NCBI GenBank assembly: GCA_958299035.1
Contig: CATQJL010000001.1
Span: 21,435,433 to 21,499,432 of the forward strand
Source: Cylicocyclus nassatus
Taxonomy: Eukaryota > Nematoda > Chromadorea > Rhabditida > Strongylidae
DNA length: 64,000 bases
Reading direction: 5' to 3'
Part shown: in pieces, positions 35,501-47,500 of the stretch
Layout of the letters: every line of letters begins with the position of its first letter
How positions within the stretch are numbered: the first letter of the stretch is position 1
Notes under the pieces: model-generated
Database searches by the model: none
Told to the model about the DNA's origin: nothing
The model's input: the letters and a program-made list of their open reading frames with translations, nothing else
Translations under genes and position numbers: made by a program

Positions 35501-38500
35501 GTTGAGACATCTGATATGGGAGGGATTACCCTTTTCTAAAAGCCGTAGGTCCTATGATAGCTTTTCCCGTCGGAGCCGGTAGTTTTGGTCCCACATCCAG
35601 TAAACATACCGGTGTTGCTGAGTCTGGGTATGTCCTTCTAAGTAAGGACATTTGATATGGGAGAGATTACCCTTTTCTAAAGCAGTAGGTCATATGAAGC
35701 TTTGCTTCCCATTTCTCGAGTTCTGTGGTCGTTCACGAGGTCCATCTCGGATAAACATACCGTTGTTGTTGAGTCTGGATATGATTCTAGTATTGAGACA
35801 TCTGATATGTGAGGGATTACCCTTTGCGAAAGCATTAGTTCCTGCCATGGGTTTCCTTCCCCTTTCTTGGGTTTTCTGGTCATTCACGTGATCCATCGTG
35901 ATCCATCCATGCACTTACCGGTGTTGTTGAGCCTGGATATGATTCCAGGGTTCAGACATCTGATATGGGAGAAATTACCCTTCTGGAGGGGCAGTATGCC
36001 CTGTGATAGTTTTCCGCCTTGTTCTTGGGTTCTGTGGTCGTTCATTAGGTCCATCTGAGATAAACGTACCGGTGTTGTTGAATCTGGGTATGATTATTCC
36101 AGGATTCAGAAATATGATATGAGGGACGTGGAGATGGGGATTACCCTTTTGGAAAAAGAGATCCCAAGAAGGAGGCAACGAACTTATTCGGTGGGGCTGA
36201 ATTCTTGTTCGGCGAATCTCTTCGAGAATTTTCTGAGTCATAAACTCACATCCAAGTTTATTGACCATTACTGGACCATTGGTGGCAACATATATCTCGA
36301 TCTATCTCACCCTCATAACCCTAAACACACAATGGTACGAGTTTCTTCTTTCTCTCCCCCCCCCCTCATAAAAAGGACTGGTTTCTGTAAACCATGACAG
36401 AAAAGATGACTGGTTTTCGCCAGTGAAATGCCACAGTTCACATCGTTCGATTGAGATCGTCTCTGAACTGTCAGGGCTGTTGGTTTTTATAGAAGTTGAT
36501 CGATCATCTTTTGTACAGAGGCATCCAGTTGTTTACTGGATTTTAGAGTCATTCGTCTTGGGTTTAATGATTTCTGGTTTCACCATTTTTATGCTACCGG
36601 ACGGGTATAGAATAGAAGTCCAAAAATGCCAGTAAGGGATTGGCCTGTCAAAACATAGTTGTTGGCTAGCATGGCTTGTATTTTCGAGTAAAACGCAAGA
36701 AATCGGTTTAAAATATGACAATTTCGCCGTAACTTTCTCTCGCCCAGAACTACATTTTTTTGAAAAAAAAAAGATACTGGCTTAATACAATTCTGAGAAC
36801 ATTGATTTTCTCGCCTCTTTGAATCAATGATTTAAGTTTCCCTTCACTTGCAAAAAGCGCACTACAGAGTCCTTGCACTGACTCGCTACAAGTACCCACT
36901 CAACAAATCGAACCTTTTGAGTTTTTGCTTGCTTGCTGAGGTACCAAGACCGTTCTCTACTTTCTGTTTGGGCTCAAAAGTTTCTTGCACCATTTTCTGA
37001 GAATGGACTTGTTTAGCGTTGTCTTTAGGAAAGAGGAAGGTTGTACCTGAGAACTGCATTTTTGACTTTCTTTTAGGCACAGTTTACCTTGCTTGAAGCT
37101 GAAGAAGTATTAGGTTGGAAAGAGGATAAAAGCAAGCCCTATCAATGTTCTCAGTGAAAATTAAAGCGAAAATTCTAAAGCATAGGTTTTTGCCCTAACC
37201 CAGATCTCCAGATTCTATAAACGTTATGAAACCTCCACATGCTCCAGTTTATAGCAAACACATACATATTTACACACAGTTTAGATGGAATTTGAGCTTA
37301 AACAACAAGAAAAGAGGTCTTTGAAAAGTGGCAAACTACGCCCCTTCTGTGGTCGGATGTCTCTAATAAGGTTACCAGATCTCGAAAAAACTATTGGACG
37401 GATTTGATCCTTGGCATGAACCCCGTGAAAAGCACGAAATGTTTGAAAAGAGTAAAGCCGCCCATGTAAGTGACCTTCTGTTACTAAAGTCATTGTCTGG
37501 CGCTACTGGGGAGGGGGGAGGGGAGAAGAGAATAGGATTAGTTTTGCTCTTTGGTTACAAAGCACTTAAACACTCTATCAAGCTCTTCTCCTTTTTAGGA
37601 TGCAGCTTTTCGCTTTTATATCGGCTAACTGGAATTGTTTTTCCGCATTTTACTTAATTAACAAGGAATTGGATCAAGAAGGACTAGAGGTGTTTTTCTT
37701 TAGATGAAATCTAAAGAAAAACACCTCTAGCCTTTCTTTAGATGTGGTCTTGTAACGGCATTCAACTTTCCGAAATAGTGAGAAGACATTTGACTCCCGA
37801 ATTGTGGATCTTGCCTATTTGTGTTTGCAAATCGAGTTTTATGATTTATGGCAAAGTCGTGAATTCTAAAAATTTCGCTGGTTCAATCAAGAGTGTTTAC
37901 AGTGCATTCGAACTAATGTTCCCCAATTTTCAATTTAAGATGCTATATTACTTTTTCATCAAAAGTTTTATGTCCTTCTCGTGGTACTCTATAGGCTCAA
38001 ATATCTTGATTTAGCGCTAGTACTTTGCCGAATAAATCCGTATAGCCTCTTTATGAGTTACGAAAGGCGACGGGATTAATAAAAGCTAGAAAAACAACGC
38101 ATTATGACTGCTATATGAGCTATACGAGGGATTTGGCGGCGATTTGAATAGGTTTTATGGAGTGAAGAGCTTTGTATGCGATAGTGGTGAGGAAGGTGAT
38201 TTTTTTTCTTGCTCTTTCTGGACTTTGTTTTTTCCAGTTTTCTTTTGGCGAGTAATTGGTAAAGTTTTCTGATTTTTTTTGTAAAGTCTTTTTTTGAGTG
38301 CACCTTTGAGTGATTTATAATGCTTGCCAGCTAAAACGATGAGCTTTTCCTCGAAGCCTAGGTAATATGTGTCCTTTTCCACTGTGTAATCCTCTTCACT
38401 GCTGTGTGGCGAGGCTGTAGCGTAGCTATCTCTTTCTCAGCGTATTTTAGCTCAGCTGCTATATCTTCTGCTGATTTCGAGCTAGATAATTCTGAGAAAA

Positions 38501-41500
38501 ATTGCAGTAGCTTGGTGAGCAGTTTCCTCCATCTTTCTCCCGCTGGTTTCAAACCAGAATCTCAAAAATTTGGCCGCTAAATTAGCCCTGTTTTCCTCAT
38601 TCTTTAGTGGTTTTTGATGCCAAGGTCATATCTAATAGCTGTTCGTTGTCTCAGTTTTACGATAGAGCAGTCATACGTAATAGTGCGGTTAAGACGGCGG
38701 TATCGCCATTTATCACCTTGTTTTTCACAAACAGAAAGATAAGGTCAGCTCAGTACGTGATGCTTGTTTTTCAGGTGAGTGAGCTTAGCTAGTAAGTTTT
38801 GGCCCTTTACTCAGGTTTTCGTTTGTATTAATGCATGCACTAATTTTTTTTGTTGACGAGCTTTTCATTCAGCTTCACAAACTGTGTATTTCAGTATGAA
38901 ACTCATAATCTCACAGCTATGATTTCATATTGTTTGAGTGAGTCTTTAACCCTGATATATCTTAGAATTTTTTTAAGCAAAGGCTTTTATGAAGTTTTCA
39001 TGTTCCTGTTTGTAACAATTGTTATTGCATGCCTTGATTTCTCTAATATCCTCAAGTTTTTCGAATAAAACTCGCAACTTGTGACTTTAAAATCCCTTAA
39101 GCCTGCACTTTCTCTTCCTACCCCCCACTGAATTTAATCTTCGAAATAAATCATGCTGAATGTTGCAGAACGGCGCGTATGTTTATAGTTGTGCCGTGGC
39201 GGATAAGTGTTTCAATCGTTGCTTTAGAACCGGATGTGACGAAGGAGAGAGCGATCGTAATAACATTTAGTACATGGTTATGTGTGCTGCAATTGATATG
39301 CTGGTTTTTTACTGGAGCAAAACCTGCTAGAGCAGATGGTTTTCGGTTTTTGTGCCCATTTTCACAGCTTATAAAACCTTGCGAATAGAATTATTTATGT
39401 TTTTTCTTGGGGGGGGGGGGGGGGTCATAGACGCAGTCCAATCAAAGATGATTTCTTGTTTTTCCCTTCTTCCGCAGCCGCCGCAGCTGCAACACCTAGA
39501 GAACGACGATCTCTGGTCTGTGCGTTCTGACGCGCGACTGGCTTTTTTCCGCAAATGCAGCCGAGGCTGCTCTCAGCAAAGAACATGCGCCAGTGGTTGG
39601 GTTGTTTACCTCAGGTCCAGCTGCTACTTCGTGATTCTGCTCAATCTTCTATGAAAGTAAACTGTAACGATCTCTAAAAACATTTTGTGGCTGTATTACA
39701 AAAGTGTGCAAAATGGCACTTTTTAAAGCATTTTTTGTAGCACAATGTTTGCTCTGGCGAAAGAAAAATGTTGGTGTCCTTAAAGGCAGCGTCCAGGCAG
39801 ATCTGGACATATGGGGATTTTATGTGGAAAATAATTTTAGGGCCCTAACTAAGGCACTGCCCAAGCGGCAGCGCAGGTGAATCACTAACGGCCGAGATAT
39901 ACGCTCCAAATTGCACCCCAGTGTCGTGTACGCATGGATTCATGGCAGTTTCGCACGAGGACCCACGCTTTGCGCCATGAATCCATGCGAAATACGGTCC
40001 CGGGGTCCAGTTTCGAAGGAAATATCTCGGCCGTTAGAGCACTACCTGAGCTGCCGGTTGGGCAGTGGCTTAGTTAGGACCCCAAAATTACTATCCACGT
40101 GAGATCCCCATGTGTCCAGATTTGCCTGGACGCTGCCTTTGAAGAAACAGGGGAAGAGCTCTCTTGTCATTGTTGCTCGTTTCTGCACCCCCTCTAGTTT
40201 TTTTCTTTGTCGAGCTGGATATCTCACATTCGTCTTCTGATCATATTCCCCCCCCTTCCCCTCTATCCCAATCATTTGCCTAGCATCACTTGCAGCTGGC
40301 GTCTGTGCAAAGAGTGTCACAATAAGTTGCGTCATACTCTCCTAGTAGTCGGTGTGGACCCCCTTTTCTAGTCCAACCCGGGTCTGAACATCATAACGGT
40401 CCACATGGATCAATTTGCTGTAGTAAAAGGCACTCACACCTACTCCATCCAGCTGTAATAACTGGTTCTACGCCATTAGCAGAGAGGTGACTCTACTGCC
40501 CTACTAGCAGTAGGCGGACATCGTCCATCTCTCGCATCGCATTCTTGCTTTTACGGTTACACACTTTCAAAGTTGCCCCCTCCCTCTCTCGTCTCCTCTG
40601 TTTATTTTAACTTCGTCAACATTTTCGCAAGGCAATGGCGGCGCGACTGCTTTCGTCGGCGTTCTCCACATACTCGATGGAGAGTGTTTCGTCTAATTAT
40701 CCCAATTTCGGTAGGGTAATTTTCGATTATTTCCCCGCCACTGCCGTTACAACAACGGCACTGATGCGAGATGCGTCCACGCGCACGAACTTTCCGGTCG
40801 GCACTGGGAGAGATCGCGTCCGGTTTCTGTCTCTGTCGCCGAGCAGCATACTACAGGCTCCTCACACACACACACGACACACACGCAGCTGCTGCTTGAT
40901 ATTTCCAGTGTTTTCAAGCTCGAGAAACGAACATGAAACGGATCTGCGCCATCGAATTGTTTTCGATTTTTTTCAACTGTTAGTTATCTATCATCGATTA
41001 TAATTTTCTGAAGCTCTTGTGGCTCCATTTCAGGGATTCAGTCTTGTAGTCGGCAGTTGCAACTTAGTAATCAATCAACTTTTCATTGTTGAAGCTGAGA
41101 TATTATACCCTTGCTCGAGAAACAGCTTTCTGAAATCAAAGATTCTTTTCGACCCTCAATAAAGGGCACACCCGAATTCACCACCCAGATGCTTGACCCA
41201 TGTTTTGATCGTTCCGGAGCCTTCTCATCCCTGATTCCGAATATGAAGTCGAGAATCCGCGAAAACCCCGCCATGCTCTTCAATCCTTGTTCAGAAGAAA
41301 AACCGCAAGCCGTCTTTCAGGAACGGTGATTGGATGGGTGGACCTTACTTGGAGGGGGGGGGGCGGTGCCGACTTGGGGTCCTCATGCTTTCGCTATTTC
41401 GAAGCGTCTTCTGGCTTCCGAAGCGAAGTTTTGCGCCGCGGCTCCGGCACTGGCTTGGTAGGGGGTCCTACTATCACAAGCTGCTAAAAGCTCAAGATTC

Positions 41501-44500
41501 CTAACTTAGGGTAAACGGTGCCTCTAAGGCAGTGTGTAGGTCTGGGTACTGTCATGATTGTGCAGTAATTGGGAGACCTTAATCAACCTACGTTGTCTTA
41601 CGGCACTGGGCCAGAGGTTAGATCAGAACTTTTTGCCCACAAATGAATCATCTGAGTTACAGGCTCACATGATTTATCTGAAAGCGAGAAATTCTAGTCT
41701 AATCTCTCGCCCAGTACCGTACAAGAAAATCGTATTGTACTGTGCGAGAGTTCAGATTGACTCTAAATTCGGAGTACGTTGTTAGACAAGAATTGGAGAC
41801 ATATTTTCAGGGCGGGAGTGTATCATATGAGCTGCTTCTAGGGCAAGAATTTACTTTATGTCCCACAATCTTTTTCTTCTTCACATAAGAAACTCAAGTA
41901 TCCCGATTCCCGGATTGCCTTCAATGCAGCATTCTGCGTTATATGGGTACCCCCTAGCGACACACGAACATACTACTTTTTTTCCATTAAAGGTGATCTG
42001 GGCACATCTGGGACCTCAATTTCTGTAGGTAATTGAGTAGGTATCCGTCTTCATTCAAGTTTTAGCTTGAGTGCCTCTTCTTAATATCTTGGAGAAAAAC
42101 CGCTCCAGAAGCAGCAGCTGTTCTTATTGTGCAGTTGAGCTATGGCGTACATGGCTAGGTGATTTTTCCAATTCGGGTCTCTTCGCCCCCCTCCCCCCCT
42201 CCGCCCCCTCCACCAAATGTGCTCGAACAGTTGTTGCTTTTCTTTTTCGGTATTGATAATCTTTGGCAATTGCTTATCGATAGCACAAAGCGAATGGTTT
42301 TTGGATCTTTGGTACGGATTTCCTCAACGCCGCTATTTGCACTACGCATAAGTGTTTGCTTACATTTCCGTTCCAGAATTTGGTTTCTCTCTAGGATTTC
42401 TGGCCTGGATGATCTTCAAGATTAGTAGAGATTGAATTTCAGCCACAGCCGATCAAAACAATAAGTTTATAGTTTCTAATGATTTGGCGGTATTAATAAT
42501 GTCTTCTGCAACAGGCTCTGATCTCTGAGACGAGTAGTCAAGGTGTATGTAATTGTGTTGGCAAATTAGTCATTCATAGTCAGCAACGTCTCATTTCTGA
42601 TGTTTGGTCGGCTAGATGGCTTGTAAGAAATTGTTGCTAAGGACGAATCGGTGATGACGTCCAGTGGTGCTAAAACGGTGGTTTAGTGTCATGCTGCCTG
42701 CAAAGAAGAATGTTATTTTCAAATAAAAATCGTCTCCATCCGCCTCGACTTGCGTAAGCGCCAAGAGAACACACATATGTTTGCTTGCGCCGCCAGCTTT
42801 GCCAGTGAATTGATGCTTTTTGATCAAACGAAGAGATTGACTCTCTTGCTTTTTCTCTTCGTTTTCTGCTTCGCCGTCAGGTGTTTGATTAGCGCCACTG
42901 AACTATGGTATCTCTTGCGTCAAACGCCAGCTTCTTCGAAAATCTGAATGATCTATTGGCCCCGAATCGCTCATCTGTTCAAACAATCACGTCATCTGTG
43001 TTGATTCAGCTGCGTGAGTTTTGCTTTTTGCAGCAGTCTCTTCTATGAATTTGCCTAATTTTTGATTCGTACTAAGTAGACTTGGATGCGAATTGCGATT
43101 GTTTTCAGTCAGATAACTGTCACTTGAAGGTGGGTAGCTGATTTTGAAGTTTTTACGTGCGAAGTGTTGACATCCACTTTTAACTTCGTTTTCCTTTTCG
43201 GTATTTTTCGACTTGTATATTTTTTTTTGAAAAAATCGTTCATCAGGAAAATGCGTAGTGGCGAACTCGCCCTTTTTTGTGCCCCCCCCCCCCCTCTCCC
43301 CCCCCTCTCTTCCCGTTTTTCTTATCTTTGTGACCTTCAGTAATCTGGTAATCGAATGAACTATCCAAAATTACTGTCTAGCAGGAAGAACTTGTAGTGT
43401 AATTGAGCATGATATGTTCGTAATTACATTATTAGATTTCTTTCGTTTTTTTCCATTTCCTCCTTGTTAGCTAGTTATCGCGCTTGAGCAAAGTTCAGAT
43501 TTCATGTAATCTGTAATTATTAGCGATAGTCATGCGTACGAGATAACCATCGTTCATTTGTGAGTGCCTGTGATATTTTCGAAAATTGTCGAATTTTCGA
43601 AAATTCTGCGCTTGCATTGTCTCCATTCTTGATATCATTGAGGCGGATAAAGTGAGTCCACTTCATGGTAATATTTTCCTACATTATAAAAAACCTGATT
43701 TTTTGTCCTTTCTGACAAGAAAAAAGAATGTTTTTTTCCTTTTCTGACAATCTCAGATAAACTCTGCACAAAAGATTGTTCGAGAACTTTCCCTCATCGA
43801 ACGATCACTTCTTTCCGCATTTTTTCAGCGCCGTCCCTTTTTTTCAGCCTCGTTGATTTGTCATCTCAGGGCCGTCCGCACAGGCTTCGCGCTTCACTCT
43901 CATTGCCGATTCTTCGTCGTTTCGTTCTTCGTTACAAGCACACTCGATTTCTGTGTGTGTGTGCTTGAGAAACGAACCGGTTGTTGCGTCGTCTGTTGGT
44001 GAAAGTTGAATTCACGCTTGCGTACACGCTTAGCGTCAATTCCGCTTATACGAGCTTTTTAATCGCTTCACTAATCCCTATTATGGTATATGAGGCCAAG
44101 TTGTGTGTGTCGTTTGGTGTGTGTGTCTGTGCGGTTCAATTCTACAATTCCATTAATAGACTAGCGGTTATTGCCGACAAAGTACGCGCCATATGGCGTG
44201 TCATGTGAGAGAGTTGGTAGTTTGCCGCCAGCCCCAGTGTCAGCCGCAAATGTTTATTGCTTCGTTCATCGGCTGGTGTCCCTTTTCAAAAGAGAACGAG
44301 AACAAAACATTCGGCATATTCTCCTACCACGCATTTTTTCGGCTTGCGGCTGGCCGTTGTGATTCTCAGTCAAGCGCGTTGCATATTCTTTGGATTTCGG
44401 CACATCGAACAAACGCGTCAGCAGTGACGCATTTTGCTTGCTTTTGCTGTTTGGATGTGGATTTTTTGGTGGCATCGGCGCAGTAGCTTCTTCCTTTGTG

Positions 44501-47500
44501 TTTAGTTCAGCTGTTCAGCGCTACTTAGTTGGCGCTGAACGGAAGAATTAAATGCTTGGCGTTTCCGGCGAGTTTGTTCGCCACATCTGCCATACGCCTG
44601 AGACAAAAAAAGGATTTCGAATTTGCTTTTTCTTTTCTTCTAAGATGCACCATGAGTGAATTTCTAAATAAATAAATAAATAAATTGTCTAAACTGCTTA
44701 ATAATGTGAGATTGCGAGTCTTCCTGAATTATTTCCCACATGCCCTCCGAAACATAAGTAAATAAAGTGTCTTTGAAACAACTCGTGAAAAATTCACTGC
44801 ATTTATTCGATTAGATAAGTTCTGAAGTTGTTCGGAATTTTGGAACAATTAAGGACATTGGGGATGTTTTTGGTTTCATTTCCAAAAGTCAAAAGACTGC
44901 AGAAAAGTTGTTTAATTAGATAAATGCAGTGGATTTTTGATGGGTTGTTATAAAAATACCTTACTGACTTACTTTCGGAGGACATATGATAAGCTATCTA
45001 GGAATACATGCAAGATAAAGTTGCTTTATCGCAGTTCAGACATTTCTTTTTTCGCCCTCCCCTCCCCCGCTCCTCCCACTCCTTAGACATTGATATAAGC
45101 CTTTTTCTTGTCCAGAACGAGGCCGAAACCAAGAAAACAACAGTGTAAGCTCATAAATATGCGCCTGATCTCAAACGGAACCCATGATGTCTAGACTTTT
45201 CAATCTTATCTACATTCAAAAGCCTCAGCGTCTTTTGAGCTGGGAAGGACACGCCCATCTTGGTATTTCCGATGTTTGCCCGCATGCTTCTTTACTCTGC
45301 CTTTTTGTGCTGTGTAGTTTAGTTTCTTGATTTTTGCCCTATCATCTTCGCTGTCCGATTGCTAGAAATAAATCTGCAGTGAACGCAGCGTTTGCATGTT
45401 TTTTTTTTTGGCTCAGCGTCCCCAATGAATTAATCTCTTCTTTTTTCTTGGTATCAAACTTGTATCAGTTTTTTTTTGCCATTTGCAAAATGACAGTTCA
45501 CGTACAGTGTGCCCCGGTAAGTTCTTATGCTGGCACTGCCTTCCTCTGTTCTTCTCTGTTGTTTGTTCTGATGTTTCTCTCGCGGTCGGTCGCGTCTTTC
45601 CCCCCCCCCCCTCCTTCTCCCCCAGCATCGTTGGCGCTATCACTTCGTTGCGATCATCACATGTAGGGCTGCTCCTTCTTTTTGTATGCACAACTCAGCT
45701 GTTTCTCTCATCTCAGTCTGGCCGAATAGGCGCTGTTTGCATAGAAATTCGCGCGCACTTTTGTTGCACTGTCGGGAAGGACGATAATATTTGGTTAGGT
45801 TTCTTTCCCTCTCTAGGGGAAACAAGTGCTTCGGAGCTGATTAGATGCTTTAGTGTCTGATGTCAGCGGCGCTGGTGTAATGAGGTTCTTTCCATAATGA
45901 TGGAGCACTGGTTATACCCTAGATGTGAAGTTTCTCTTTTTTTGCGTCTCGCAACGTGTCCAACCAACTCCAAGACTGCTGAGAATTTGATACAGTTTAA
46001 TAGTGACTATCTTAGCTAGGTAACTGCTCAAGTATGACTGCGATAACTATATTTTGAAGAGTGAAAATCGCTCTAAAAGGTGGATGCTGCTGGGGTCGCC
46101 ACGCCCATCAACATAAGTGGTTTGCAGTCAATGAGCCGAAACTAGACTTAGTAGTATCAAATGTCATGCCTCCTCCTTTCATTGTGAAAAGCACATCTCG
46201 ACATACAAATATTCTGAAATCTAGTTCCGCGCTCATTACTTTCGGACCACATTCGCTGAAGGGCGTGGCGACCCCAGCAGTATCCATATCTACTAGCGAT
46301 TTTCTAGCCTCTGAATACACCTTTTGCAGCAAAACCTGAGCAGTTAGTTGGGGCCTCTCTTTTACACTGCAAATTCTGAATCGATGGGATTCACTCAGCC
46401 CAGCTTTAGCAATTTTACTTTGTTAATTGCCTGCATTGTCGTTCGAAAAGATTGCTTCGTTAGCCAAGATTCATTATTTATCGCAGTCTTAATTTTTGAT
46501 TCACTCGCAGCTGGTCGTTATCAAAGCGATTTCTTGATTGCTTAGTTTATAGTCGAGTCGTCAACAGACAGAACGACGATGCCGCCGCTTATAATTGCCA
46601 AAGCTGCCACTGGCAGCGATTAAGAAGTGCCCGCAAGGCACTGGCGGATCGCTGTTGCTCGAGCGCCCCCTTTCCATTCCCCGCGACCTTCTTCTGAGAA
46701 AGTCTTTTCACACTTCGTTCGCACTCAGTTCGCAAAGCTGGCAATATGGCCTACTAGGCCATAGGCAAAAGCCGCGAATTGTTGTGTGAGTCGTGTTTAT
46801 TGATGTCGCAGCGCTATGTTCGGGGCTCTGGTGGTGGTGTTATACATAAGTGATATGCGAGCACGCGATGTCCATGTCGTGAGCCTTCATCTTCTTCGTT
46901 TTGCCCGCATTTGGCCATAGCGAAACCAACATGTTGTCGTCTTTCCGCGTCTTTGCCCACTCATTGTTCCAACGTCATTACCCTTTCTTTGAGTTTACCC
47001 GTTTTTCGGAATGAGTTGTTCTGTTTAACAAAATGCCACTTACCATTTTTGCGCTAGTCAACTTCTTCTATTGCTGCTATCTTTAGTCGACACAAGGGCA
47101 GCAGCGATGAATTGGCGCTTGTTTTGCTCTCTTCAGCGCTCGGTACGGCAAGTTTTTGCCCAATTTTTACGCCCAACGACGAGGACGCGACTGCTTTCGG
47201 TCCACCCCGCGCTCATTTTCAGTAGTTCTCAATTTAGTCTGTTCTCCTACTACGTATGGATGCTCTATCTCTCCCTCGACCACCCATTTGCTAGAGCTTT
47301 TCCCAGCCTAGCTGGCATCAAGTTACATAAGTGGCGTGCTCTCCATGTGTAGATGGATTTCAATGCCTCGAAATGCGAATTGCTCGCGAAACTAATTGCA
47401 TGTGGTTTTTTTTCAATTTCGGATGCTTTGCCTTTGTACGGGCATAAGTTAATTCAGTGGCTGCCTTCACCGCGTAAACAAAAGGGAATAGATAGGAAAC

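Noticed and set aside
37684..37730. microRNA precursor
   Set aside because: The loop is only three bases and pairing is perfect, unlike animal pre-miRNAs.
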